Source: Porodaedalea pini (lineage: Eukaryota > Basidiomycota > Agaricomycetes > Hymenochaetales > Hymenochaetaceae). Taken from it: a stretch of 64,000 bases of DNA. The translations under genes were made by a program, and so were the position numbers. Each line of letters opens with the position of its first letter. The stretch's first letter is position 1. The stretch is from the NCBI GenBank assembly GCA_002794775.1, contig NBAY01000016.1, positions 124,001 through 188,000 of the forward strand, written 5' to 3'. The notes beneath the pieces were generated by a model. That model saw nothing but the letters and a program-made list of their open reading frames with translations. It was not told the DNA's origin and searched no databases. Shown here in pieces: positions 11,392-22,940 of this stretch.

Positions 11392-12222
11392 AAGGATGGG
11401 AATGGTGAGTGTCGGAAAGACGGTGAGGATATAGGACGGTCTCGGATAGCATATAAGTAAGTGGTAGTGCGGGTCACGTCATGCGCGAATGATATCGTGA
11501 TCAGTTATTGCTGCCAGTACTACATAGTATTCTCACTAAGTTGTTCTCCATAGCAATTTACGGCCGACGGGACGGACGTGACGTCACATCTTTGCTAACC
11601 ACCTCGAATACTAAACACTTTGTATTGCAGCTAACTATAGGCACGGACAACAACGTTAACGGCAAGCCCACCATGTCGGAGCGTAATATCTGTGGAGTGT
11701 GGTGTACAGTGAGCTATGCCTGTGTACCGGTCCAGAGCACGCCGAGTGTCGGATGTACAAGCGAAATGAAAGAATTCAGAACGAACGTCGTGCTGACTTT
11801 TAGCGGAACACCTCGAGATTGGAGGGAAATGCGAGAGGATGTCGAATGCAAATGCGATAAAGACGAATACTGAGCGATGCGTGTGCCTATATGGAAGAAA
11901 AGAGAGAGCATTCACCGAGCATCTCTGATATGTTGCGACTATGGTATAAGGACAGTCCCGAAAGTTTTAAATGCAGGCGATACGAAATGGAAAGATGGCG
12001 ATCACTTTGGATTATCGGAAATGGGTTGCGAATGTGAGATCGACAGATGTTCATGATGATGGTTCGTATTTCGGTATTAATCTTGGCGTCGAGATTGTGC
12101 ATCGATGTTTATTGCAAGCTTCGTACCGGTTGGACCAGATGCAGGATAACGAGATGTCCAGCGCAGTTATGTCTAATACTCAGTCACATGTTGAGGACCT
12201 GAGCATGGTGTGCAGAAGATGA
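11392..12222. other. Intergenic region (RhoGEF promoter, PUF 3' flank)
   Basis: Both flanking genes are on the minus strand. Frames of up to 121 codons occur but have no domain, no signal peptide and no splice-consistent extension. I see no gene. Confidence 0.5.
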
Positions 12223-15051
12223 TCAAGACCCATAGTAAGCGCGCTGCGAAGAAAGCTGTCAGGAAGGCCGATAAACGTGCATTACTGACAATCGCACCAT
12301 TCTGTCACTTAAGAAGACAAAGGAGTTGTAAATAAGCGCATCCCAGGATAAGGAGTGAAAACGCACAAGAGCCAGATAACCTTTGAGCCCGTCTTGCAGC
12401 CTCGCAGAGTGACGATATGTCCACGTATCTTTGAGACAACAATGAATTTGAGGTAGAATGAGCTCATGCATCGCTCCGAGTCTCACCGCATCGTACAGCA
12501 CAGCCCGTTGATCCTTGTCAATCTAGATGGAGTAAACAATAAGACTTACAATACCGGAGACAAGAGGGACTTAGACGAACATTAGGAAGGACACTCGCGA
12601 TAAGTTGGCTACCGGTGGTGGACAAAGCCAAGTCGACGATGATGGCTCTGCGGCCGCTAGATTGGGAGAAAATCAGCTGTCAAAATAGTAATATGCAATG
12701 TGTCCCACAAACCCCGCAGGTGATTCACGCATTCTATCAACGAATTTGTCCAGAGCGTCTTTACCACCCTCTTTGAGAGCCTTCGTGACGGACTTGAAGC
12801 CCTGTTCATTCGTTGAAAATTCCAGCAGACCAGCGAGTAGTAGAGAAAGGGCGAGGTCCTGATGTTTGTAGCTTCCATGCTCCAAAACTGAAAATAGCGA
12901 ATCAGTGAGTTGAGATGACCCTGCGTTCAGCAACCCAAGACTGACTGTGCTGGATACAGTAAGAACCCCATTGGTTTTTGGCTACCTCTCCGAAAACCAC
13001 TGGACCGCAGTTCAAGAGCTCATCAACGATTCCATCTTTCGCTGACTCCTCGAGATTCTCAAATGCATGCTAATTCAAATCAATGATTTATTAACAGTCC
13101 ATTCTCGAAATGTAGTGCATCTTACCTGCACGACCAGTGAGCCAGTCTCATGGCAGGCCAGAGAAGCCCATTTCCCCTGAAGAGCTTTATTGACACTGGT
13201 CGAAACATTCAGCCAAAGTGACATCGAACGAAGGCAAGTCACGCACTAGGTAAAGATGGGAGGAGCGGGCGGTGTCCAACTGATCTCCATGATCTGACGA
13301 CGGTATCAGAGAACGTCCCGAGCAGAGAATTCCTAAACCTTTATCTACCTTGCTCCAGACATGAGAAGCGTGCTTATTGATTAGCGTTTTGGCTGGGTCG
13401 CCCAGGAGCAGTTCGGAGACAATCAAGAGTCTGATGTCCTCCTCACAATCAAGAGCCTTTTGAAGTACGTGGCATCCATAGCAGTTGGTAGCGAGTTCGA
13501 CAACGTTGCCCCTAATACAACATTACATTGAGCCGGGGATAATTGGCGAAGTAGCTGAAATGTATCACCTCATGCACGTAGCGATCTTCCTTCGTTCATC
13601 GACGGACGACGCAGCTTCGAGACATCGCTGAACAGCCCAATTTCCAAAGCTGTCAGATGTTCTCAAATATCAGAATCAAGGAAGGAAAGGCGAACAGAGT
13701 TGACTTGCCGATGAGACATCATTTCAGTGCCTCGAGTACAAATAGCATCCACAATCTTTGCCCGTTCCTTTTCATCGGCGACCTTGAGCTTTTGTTGCAA
13801 GAAAATGGAAGCTTGTTGGTCCGATGATTTGACAATACGTGCAACGAAGAGTGCGTAGGGCGGTGTGGACGAAGGATGAAGCAGCGACAAGAAGTTAATT
13901 GGCTATGGCGCATATAGTCAGTTTCAATACCTTGAGTATCGATCTAACATACCTCGTTCGAAGTGGAGACCTGCTGTTGACGAGAGTACATTGATCCCGA
14001 AGTACCCGTGGCGTTTCCCGTTCTTCCCGTGTCGGTGACACCAGACCTGGGAAATTCGAAATCATCACGTCCAAAAGGCCTGCCATCCAGTGGCGGAGCC
14101 AAATGCGGCCAGTCAGGAAGCCCTGCAAAGGGCTGTTGATTCCAGTCGACCGTAGCCGTTCGACGATGCTCGGAGCTCAAGGCAGTTGCAAAAGCGGCAG
14201 GAGGACGGTTTTCAGAAAGACGCTCGTATGGTTGGACGGGCTGGTACATAGCTTGATGATGGCCTTGGTTGTGAGTAAAATCGCCGCGCAGCACCGCATA
14301 GCTCGGTTCGTTCCAGTAGGTATCTTGAGAAGGCTTCTGCACTGCTGGCACCATACCACTCTGAGGACAAAAACCGAGGCCGAGGTTGTTCGACGTTCCT
14401 AGTTCATTAAATTGATGAAAGAGAGTTTCAGAAGACCGCGGCGTTGTGGGCGAGCTCTCGACCGGGGTAGTAGGGAAGGACGAAGATGTTGACGGCGAGA
14501 CATCAAAGTCGATAGCGGGGGACAACTGATCTGGTGCAGGCGAATTCAAATCGAGAGAGCGCAAAAGTAGTTCGACGTGCTGAAGTTGACATTTAGAAAG
14601 AAGTATGATCAGAACATGCATATATGCGCCCATTGTCCACACGACGAATGCGGGACAAAGCTCAGTGTAAATGCTAACATACCTCTGCTTCACGGAAGGG
14701 GTGGTCTTTCTGCCTCCCTTCACCAATGGCACCAACCCCAGCCTGAATAGGTAGTTGTGTGCCACCGGGGGGCCCGAAGACGTCTTCCCTGGTGAACGGC
14801 CTATCGTCGACAACAGGGAAAAACCCATGCTGCGGCATACCAAGCCTACCGTCACCAAGGACAGTATGTTCACCGTAGTCCTGGACGTCTCTTGGCCATG
14901 TGCCACCCGGCGACTGGGGTTGCGGGGCCCAGATGGACGCATTAAGAGACGTAGAGGAGGGAGCGGAGTGCTGGCGCGCACGGTTATGCGAGTCTGGAAG
15001 GAGAGGGATAAACTGCTGACGGAAGGAGGTCGACGACGACGAGGACTGCAT
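12223..15051 (-). CDS. Pumilio/PUF-family RNA-binding protein
   Basis: Fourteen exons with consistent phases sum to 2055 nt and 684 aa. The last exons are 12656-12581, 12522-12487, 12428-12367, 12307-12298 and 12243-12223. The N-terminal half is Ser/Pro-rich and disordered. The C-terminal half is a PUM repeat array: FGNWAVQRCLE, GNVVELATNCYGCHVLQKAL, HASHVWSKV, ACHETGSLVVQHAFENL, NQWGSYCIQHILEHG, STNEQGFKSV, LSTTGSQLIASVL and GCKTGSKVIWLFDRMRAYYG. Repeat style resembles the Jsn1/Puf2-like fungal branch rather than canonical Puf3. It probably binds mRNA 3' UTRs. The 3' end depends on a 10-nt exon (12307-12298): reading through instead gives an unrelated tail, while splicing gives the expected DRMRAYYG ending. 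One intron (donor at 13708) is GC-AG. Confidence 0.9.
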
Positions 15052-15360
15052 CGTCGTCTGGAGATGGAAGTGGGAGGTGAAGAGAGTCGTCGGAGCGTCG
15101 CGTTATGAATGTGACGGTCTATGACAGATCAGATGTCAAAACTAGAAATCACCAAAGAAGCAAGTTCGGTCCACTCGCGAGCAGAATGTGAGATTGAGAG
15201 TCGCGCGGTATCAATCCGCCAAGCCTCGGAGCCCTGTACTCGGTCTTAATGCGAGCACACGCAATCGCGACAAGCGCTGTAGACGTAGAAACTTATCATT
15301 CATTTTAATGCATAAGAGGCACAGCGCGAACCCGTTCTCGGAAGCATCATGCGAAGTAGG
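15052..15360. other. PUF promoter and GH28 3' flank
   Basis: The PUF gene starts at 15051 and the GH28 remnant ends at 15361, both on the minus strand. No coding signal was recognised. Confidence 0.5.
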
Positions 15361-17780
15361 TTACAAGCCATTGTGCAAGCGGTCAAGTACTCGCAAGTTA
15401 CTCAGAACACGATCACAGCCCGCAGCGGTGCGTTCAAAAGCGCCATCCTGACAGACAAAGCCTACATCACTCGCAACCTGTCAAACAATATTCAGTTACA
15501 ATCTTAGCGGCCGGAGAAAGGAAGTTACCGCATCGGGATTACACATTACTGCAACAGCAGCGCCGGATTCGGTCTTCGCGAAGATATCTTTCGCGACTAT
15601 ATTTGTTGCTAAAAACAGTATCTGTGAGTAACACAACTCGTTTCGACCTACGGAGGGGCCTCTCACCGGTATCGGGATAGGGATCAAAGATGATCACCTA
15701 CAATAAGGTATATGGCATGGTGCCGGCTAAGCATGAGTCTAATTTGAAGCACTCTTCAATTCCCTACCTCTTTGCCAGTCGCATTTGTGACAGCATACTA
15801 GCATGGGTCAGAGACACAGGAACCTTCCGTGTAATTTGTTTGGCTACATGAGGATTTGTGATCGGCCTCAGGGAAGTATGAATCAGATGCTCAACTCGTT
15901 GATCGTCCCAAAAAAGTTCTGGAACAAGAAATCTTCAATGCGGGTATTATTGGTGGACGAAGAATTTGGCGCAGGGCCGAGCTGCGAGAATCGCTCGTAA
16001 CCAAGTAACAGAGTCAGTCTGAGCAAAATCACGTACGTCTTGGTCCCAGTAGCTTAGAGAGTAACAACCATGATTAATCGATAGATGCTAGCGGTTTGGG
16101 ATTACGGAACTCACTTTTGAGTCAACATAGATCTGCCATTAGACACGTTAATCTATTTCTCCAAAAGCCATGTTCCTGCTTGGCGCCACCTACCGGGAAG
16201 AGGACGTTCTCGAAAGCAATGTTTTTCCATGTAGCGCTATATTGGTCGTTGGCAGAGTGGATAACGGTCAGAATTATAAAACGTACTTTCGAGCGAGGCC
16301 GTTTCCGCCAGTTTAACTTTTGAAACGTGCACCATAGAGCGTGTTTTTCTAGATTAGGCATTAGCTTGAAAACACACGAAGTACAGTACCTAGGCCTACC
16401 ATGAAATTATTCTCGATGCTCGTATCACCTTTAAGCACACGGGCAGCACCTGAACATGGGTATAACTTACAAGACGTTCTGCACGTCGGCGACGGCGCCG
16501 TTTTGGCCCAGAGAACCGATAGATAGTCCGTGACCACCCTCGCCTGCAGGAGAATGAGACAGGTCATATAGTCATTGAGCTAATCGCACACAATACGTAT
16601 CCCTAAATGTTTGTACAGGCGTCAGACAACCCATGCTTTATGCAAGCCGTAGGCTTGTACCTGAAGATAATGTTCTTTGCCCCATTGCCTACAGTCAGAC
16701 AGTCATCGCCGTTCACGACGTAGTTGGACTCGAACAGCAAATTTGTTCCTCCTGCCGAAAATCCATCCCTGACAATTAAAATTTAAGCAACTAAACAATT
16801 TGTTCCGCAATACAAACTTACCTGTTGAACGGGAAGGCCTTCATCACAATACATTATGAGTGCCACTAGCAAAGGTTTAGAAGGCAATAAGCATGACACA
16901 GGGACGCACAATACTATCAGAGATAGCCAGGATCTTATTGTTGAAGACATGAAGATCGCTAGAGCCACTAGTTGCGAAGTTCCAAGCAACAGGCTATGAT
17001 GCAGAAAAGAGAACATTTAAATGGCCAGCTCCGCTTCAACTGTCGAGCATCTCAGGTCCGAGCTACCTTCCAAATTTTGATATCTCTGATGACGCCTCCC
17101 GATATCTTACTGAACGCGATGCCGAGCGGACGGTTGTCTTGACTCACAGAATCCCACCACTGTAGAGTATATATCAGATATGGAGGTAAGAATACGATAT
17201 ACGTCCAAACCGCTTGGCCATGGCCATCGATCCAACCCCATTCGGAGTCCGTAGAGCCGCGCAGCGTAACATTTGTTCCTCCTGAGAAGACAATCCTTTG
17301 TGAAAGCATTAATTCTAAGAAAGTTCAATTATGATGATCGTGATACATACCACGAGCCAGAGTAGCTCTGGAGTAGTTGAATAAGATCCTATGTGAATTC
17401 TGCAGAACAGAAAGGTGGACTATAAATTGATTCGCACCGAGGACGTTACTGCGGCTAATGCCAAACAGATAACATGAGTGTCTTTATTTATACTAACAGG
17501 AAGTTATTGAAGCACCTTGTACAGCAGAGACATTTGTCGGGTAAGTGAGGTTGCCTTGGATACTAACCTCAACGTTCGTCAAACTCGGGAAGGTGATCGG
17601 CGAGAAGATGTTGTAAGTGACACCCTTCTTAAACAGAATGGTTGAGTTTGCGGTATAGTTTCCTAACGCATTCAAAAGACCAGGAGTGTCGTCAGCACTG
17701 TCACTGTGCGGGACAGTGAACGTCGACCACGCCGCCGCCAGAGTAGAACTAGTCAACAACGATACGAGCTGGCACTGCAT
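15361..17780 (-). pseudogene. GH28 pectinase (polygalacturonase-like), interrupted by two stops
   Basis: A many-exon GH28 beta-helix hydrolase, secreted to cleave pectin-type polysaccharides. The ATG at 17780 starts MQCQLVSLLTSSTLAAA, a signal peptide. GH28 landmarks survive across exons: the region of the NTD motif (here FPFNRDGFS, with Thr replaced by Arg), NGDDCLTVG, GGHGLSIGS and the RxK site in YGARFKS. The frame is broken twice where family members carry Trp: TAA at 16315-16313 (after FKS, before TGGNG) and TAG at 15800-15798 (after DPC, before YAV). No GT-AG intron can remove either stop. Coding quality on both sides is otherwise good down to the TAA at 15363-15361. An exon near 17340-17440 could not be fixed uniquely. 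Either a young pseudogene or an allele-specific loss; assembly error at two sites is less likely. Confidence 0.75.
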
Positions 17781-18335
17781 ATTGAGTACGTCGACTCCCG
17801 AGGCTAAGAGAGCAGCGCAGAGTTTTTGTAATAATGAAGCGAGATAGAAACACGTAGGGCCCGAGTGCATGTGATGCGTCCCTTCGATGCTTGAATTTCA
17901 ACCTGTCAGAACGCGCATCGTCGAGAAACGTTCTGCTTCTTTGTGATTCGCGATATTATAGCGGACCGGATGCTTTATGGTATACGTGAATGTAACAGTC
18001 ATTTGTGCGGAGCCCTGGATGCCGGACGAACTTGATGTCAGAATTTCTTTCGGCGGAGACAGTGACGATACGCACGTGAACATGCAGCCCGCACCGCGCG
18101 GACCGAGTCTTGCAATGCCAATCTCTAATTTCCTATTGACCATATGTCTCCACGTACAAAATCTAAGGAGGTCTGCATACAAAATAGCATGTTGAGTGCT
18201 AGAAATGAAATAATGATATACACCATCAGCAGATGAATGCTGCATGGCAAAAATTGCGAAGAAAATATAAAGCATGGCAAGGAAAGAAATGTGCATGGAG
18301 TCGCTTCAGGAGTTGGAACTCGACATTTAGGAGCT
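17781..18335. other. GH28 promoter region
   Basis: It lies between the stop of the aminodeoxychorismate synthase and the GH28 ATG, both on the minus strand. The longest frame upstream has no recognised domain. An in-frame ATG at 17870 would lengthen the GH28 N-terminus by 30 residues, but ATG at 17780 gives the better signal peptide. Confidence 0.45.
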
Positions 18336-20686
18336 TCACTCATCAGTCCGGAAGGCCTTCAAGACGCTCTGTAATTTAGTCACCATCTCGTCCCACTCTG
18401 CCTCGGGGTCTGATAATGCAGTAATAGCTCCTCCAGCACCGACAAACCACTCGTCATATTCAGCATCATTGCCTGCAGACGCTTCGGACATCCTGTGAGG
18501 TGTAGTCTCGGAATCATGCTTGAAGCAGCTGCGTATGACAACAGACCAGTCGCCTCCACCGCCAACACACCAGTAACCGACGACACCGGAGTAGATTCCG
18601 CGCTCGCCATCCTCAAGGCCTTGTAGGATCTGCACGCTGCGTTTCTTCGGTGCGCCCGTCATACTACCAGGCGGTAAGCTCTTGTGAAGTACCTCCCAAC
18701 CCGTTTGGCTATCGCCAGCACGGGACTCGCCTTCGCCTTCAGATTCGGTAAGAGGTTGTGCAAAGCCTTCAATGACGCTAACGAGTTGCCATACTGTTTC
18801 GTACTCCTCTATACTGCAGAACTTCCTAACATCAACGCCGGTGCCCACAACTCCGTGCAAATCGTGGCGAATGAGATCAACAATCATAAGATTTTCACCA
18901 ATCTCTTTCGGACTACTGAGGATTTCCCGAGCGTGCTCTCGCGTCACTCCATTGCCTTTCCTCACCGTGCCCTTAATAGGACGAAGCTGGAAGCACTGTG
19001 AAGGAGGTCGAGAATACGATAAGAACCGCTCCGGCGAGGAAGATATGAGCGTCGCTGGATGAAGGCGGAGATAGGCAGCATACGGCGCCGGATTTGCCGA
19101 CCTGAGCCTCTTGAAGATTTCCCAGGACGACTGAGAAGGTGGTGCGGGGCTCTTCGGCACGAGCAATCGAGTGCGCGCCGTGAGACATAGTTCATAGGAC
19201 TCTCCAGGCGAAAAGGAAATCCTGCGCCTCCTTAATCCTTGAAACGTACTTTGCTTTGTCGGGGTAGACGACCGTGACTTTTGAAGCAGACAAAGGCCGG
19301 TTCAGAAACTGAGATCTACGAGCGTGCTCTTCTCCGGCTGCTGCTCGTTTCAGTGCTGATGCAGTAAAGGCGAACCAATCGTCGTCCTTCGGTAAAAGCG
19401 ATTGCATAGTGACTTGCCCTGTTTTGTTATAAACCACAAGACTTCGCTCGATGAAAACCAAATTGACGTCAGGAAAGCGTTCATTTGCTTTGGCGGCGTC
19501 CTGATGCCCACAGTCCAATGTCTCGACACCAAGCTCGTAGCTTAGATAACCAACTAGTCCACCCCAAAACGGAACGGCCGGGTCGCCTTCTATGCTTTCC
19601 TTTGTTCGCATAAAGGCAGCCAACCACATCCGTATATCAGAGGAACCCAACGCGCAAGTCGTACGCCGCTTTCCCTGGATCAAGGTAACGAAGTCATCAC
19701 CCACGAAAAATTGGATTTTAACTGAGGTAGGATGAATGCATCCTATGATCGAATGTGAACCAGGTTCAGCGGCGGAATCCAAGAGAACAAAGTCTGTATT
19801 GGCTTTGTACACCCCTAATATTTCGCAGATCTGCGGCACGCGTAGCTGCGGAAGAGAAAATTTCGAGGAAATAACGCGCTGCGGACCAAACTTCAGATGA
19901 GTCGCATCGATTGTTCGTGGTAAGGGCCAAGCATTACAAGAGAACTGCTTCCAAGCCTCGTCGTCCCACACTTTATCCACCCGTCCGTTTTTCGATCTCC
20001 AATCACAAGCAAGACACCAGAAGTTCTGTATAAGCTGAAGGCCACTACCATCTGTACAAGCAGATTCCGGATGATATTGTACGCCGTAGAACGGGTTGGT
20101 TCGATGCTTGAGAGCCATTGTCACCCGACCATTTTCTTGTCCATCATCTGCCCAAGCGAGCTCCACCAGCTTCGACGATCCATCAAAATCAACACACAGA
20201 GAGTGATAGCGAACAACGGATGACTCTTGTGGGATGCCCTTGAAAAGGGTATCTCCATTATGTGTTATGCGTGAAACTTGGCCATGCTTCACTACGTTCA
20301 GCCTCCGTAAGTTTGCTCCAAATGCAAGCCCGAGACTCTGAAGTCCAAGACAAACACCAAGAACAGGAATCTGGATGTCCTTGGATATTCTCCACAAGTT
20401 GCCTCCGAGACCTACGTCGGAAGGTATAGCGGGCGATCCAGGACCTGGTCCGACTACCACGGCAGAGAAATACGGAAGAAAATGAACAAGACGTCGATAT
20501 TCCAGTTCATCATTCTTGATGATAAAGATTGAAGAAGACGGTACGGCTCTTTTAACAAGGGCTGCTAAACTGGAGATGTTTGCTCGTTACTGTTATAACT
20601 TGGCGGAGGTAAACCACTGACTTGTGAGTGAAAGAGTCATAAGAGTCTATAATCAAAAATTTCGGTCCAGCTTGGCGAGAATCCAT
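18336..20686 (-). CDS. Aminodeoxychorismate (PABA) synthase, fused GATase and PabB, with a 1-nt frameshift
   Basis: Folate-pathway enzyme converting chorismate and glutamine to 4-amino-4-deoxychorismate. Exon 1 is 20686-20622 and a long exon runs 20569-18336. The N-terminal glutamine amidotransferase has VVVGPGPGSPA, the nucleophile motif VLGVCLGLQSLG and the HPE motif FYGVQYHPES. The PabB part has RPIKGTVRKG, IGENLMIVDLIRHDL and PPGSMTGAPKKRS. Between QDFL and PGESYELCLTARTRLL the frame shifts by one base at an A4 run (19211-19214, TTTT on the coding strand). Removing one base gives exactly 766 codons, and no intron fits. Fusion of the two domains is normal in fungi. Either an assembly error or a real loss-of-function lesion. 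Confidence 0.9.
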
Positions 20687-20975
20687 ATGAGAACAGCACC
20701 TCAGTTACCAAACAATGGTAGATGAGGTCTCTTAAGTTAGTAAAGGCAGTGGTCTAAGATGAAGGCATGGCGGAAGGTGCTATGAGAATAATGAGATGAC
20801 TTGGAAAATCTTCACCGATCCGACTCAACGGGTAGACCCGGCATTAGCCGGATATGATCGACGAAAGCTCTAGAAAAGGAACGTCCGAAATTACGACTTG
20901 AACACGCATATATATAGCGTATCACCATGTTCGTCATTTCATCGGAGCTCGGGCGTCAAGGCTTGAACAGTTACT
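20687..20975. promoter_or_regulatory. Divergent promoter between PABA synthase and HIU hydrolase
   Basis: A 289-bp head-to-head spacer. A TATATATA element at about 20908-20916 lies about 60 bp upstream of the plus-strand ATG and is probably the TATA box of the hydrolase gene. Confidence 0.5.
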
Positions 20976-21527
20976 ATGTCCACAGAAAAGTCGCCAGTTA
21001 CTTGCCATGGTATGTCCGAGATATGGACTGAACAAGCGTGTCCTTATCCTCCTTTAGTCCTTGACTCCTCCTTGGGCAAGCCCGCACGTGGCGTTCCAGT
21101 CCAGCTGCAAAAACATCGCAAGATATCTAATTCAACCGAAGGACGGGTCTTCGCCTTTGACCCGATTGCTCATAGGTATGCACTTTCTACTCTTACTGTG
21201 TAGAAGTAAATAATGTTTTATGCAGTGAGACGGATGAAGACGGCCGATGCTTAGACCTTCTCACGCCGATGCGTGAATCTGTCGAGCATCTCGCAATCCT
21301 TCGTGCTGGTCTCTACAAGATCGTGTTCCAGACTAAGGAATACTTCGAGGCAACGAACAGAGAATGCTTTTATCCTTGGGTTGAGGTGAGACGACAGCAT
21401 CGCCATTCAAACTCCTTAGGATTAATTATTCGCCAAGGTCACTTTTGAGGTGAAAGACCCAAGTCAACACTATCACATACCCCTTTTGTTGAGCCCATAC
21501 TCGTACACTACCTACAGGGGTAGCTAA
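20976..21527 (+). CDS. 5-hydroxyisourate hydrolase (transthyretin-like)
   Basis: Second step of urate degradation: hydrolyses 5-hydroxyisourate to OHCU. Four exons (20976-21009, 21058-21175, 21226-21385, 21438-21527) give 133 aa. The N-terminal signature is [20 protein letters not shown], carrying the first catalytic His. A second conserved block is [18 protein letters not shown], ending in the diagnostic YRGS tetrapeptide that separates this enzyme from transthyretin hormone carriers. It starts 289 bp from, and divergent to, the PABA synthase. No uricase or OHCU decarboxylase is nearby. No clear C-terminal peroxisomal SKL. Confidence 0.95.
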
Positions 21528-21682
21528 ATCATAGATCTTGCCGATATAGATTTAATCGCCATGTGAATATTGCGCCCACTCTGCCTCATGCCTCATCTTG
21601 TATATTGTAGACACAAATTGACACAATCGATACATGGAATGAAGACTTCGTGCCTTCAGAGCGTAAAGCATGACAACATTGA

Positions 21683-22532
21683 TTACAAGCTCGAGCCTCG
21701 TACATCATCATACTGCACACCATCGATTGTACCACCAGCCATGGAGGTCTTTACATTGCGTATGAACTGCTCTCGGTTTCGACGGAGAACCTCGGCTGCA
21801 TCTGCATGGAAGAGTCAGTCTCGTGCGCAAGTCATCACAGCCCATAGCCCACCTTTGTTGAGAGGATCATCTGCATTAGGTTCTAGGAATAGGTATTGGA
21901 GACCGACAAAGACTGAGTTGAGATTGAGCACTGGTTTCCAGTCTTCTCGGAGAATGTTTAGGCAGACATTGCCCTCTAAATCAATATTCGGGTGGTATAT
22001 CTGAGAAATCGGCAGGATTAGATTCTGTCGAGAGATTCTACAATCAATTATTCACTTTCTGAGTGCATTTGACTTTTGGTTGGTCGTGCGGATAGTTCTC
22101 AGGAATTTCGAAGCTGAATCTATAAACGCCGCCTTGATACATTCCTGTATAATGCAATTAGTTGGTTCTATATCATCGCGATGAAGAAAGCTCATACCTT
22201 CGTCAGGCTTGATTGTCAAAGTGAAGTGCAATGGATCTTTCTCATAATCAACCCATGTAGGTTCCATTGTCGCGTAATCCTCCAGCTCCGATGTATCTGA
22301 CTCGACGCAATCCATTCAATTATCTGCTCAATTTGTCGACTCTGCAGTTCGGCGTATACCTTTCTGAAGGCGGATATGGGCGGCCGTCCTCTTAGGAACC
22401 TTAGGACCTGCAGCTTCTTGCTGTTGCTTCTTCTTAACGCTCCAGATCTGCAAATCAACGCGTCGGGAAAGCAAGAACATGCTTAGCAGGGCGCAACACG
22501 CGTTTAAGTATGGAAAGACTGACATTTAACAT
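21683..22532 (-). CDS. UBC12: NEDD8-conjugating E2 enzyme UBC12
   Basis: Transfers NEDD8/Rub1 from the E1 to cullins. Six exons (22532-22524, 22447-22360, 22296-22198, 22144-22056, 22000-21853, 21801-21683) sum to 552 nt and 183 aa, the same length as human UBE2M. The N-terminal docking segment reads [15 protein letters not shown]. The E2 core contains [13 protein letters not shown], the active-site region [19 protein letters not shown] with the catalytic Cys, and [20 protein letters not shown]. The first exon is only 9 nt and encodes the first three residues. The next in-frame ATG on the exon-2 read-through would give an unrelated MFLLSRRV start, so the 9-nt exon is preferred. Confidence 0.95.
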
Positions 22533-22940
22533 GGCTGAATAGCGAAGACAACTTGTTCTTCTTCGTGATTGAAAGCGACGGAGATATCTTGATATACAGT
22601 ATATGCGTTAAAGAGGACGTGAGTTCGTGGTGGTTCAGCAACAAGGGTACCAGTGGCGTGAGGGTAAGTGCCTCGCGTGTGCGCCGTGACACAAGCTCTT
22701 ACTGAATTCAAGATTCAAGATTCCGCCGCCACGACCTCATTTCATTGTCGTCGTCGCCATCGTTAAGACTGCATCTCTTAAGATGTTTGCTTTCTCAAAG
22801 CCAGAGCGTATGTTGGTGCAGCTGCCAAGAGGAATTCTGTGCTAGCTGAATACAGCGTGCACATGGCAATGATTTCTCGCCAGGAGTTATAGCCACGCTA
22901 AGAACTACGCGTGTAGCAATTGCTCGATTCGCCTTCCACC
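22533..22940. promoter_or_regulatory. Divergent promoter between UBC12 and the 2OG oxygenase
   Basis: A 408-bp head-to-head spacer with short frames on both strands. No gene recognised. Confidence 0.45.

Noticed and set aside
10834..11460. 208-codon plus-strand open frame
   Set aside because: Antisense to exon 1 of the RhoGEF and extended by the GAC microsatellite; ends in an artificial Asp run.
15798..15800. Programmed stop readthrough or RNA editing in GH28
   Set aside because: No readthrough context is visible, and a second stop (TAA) in the same gene makes decay the simpler explanation.
18336..20686. Fused pabA-pabB as a novel fusion
   Set aside because: This fusion is the normal arrangement in fungi.
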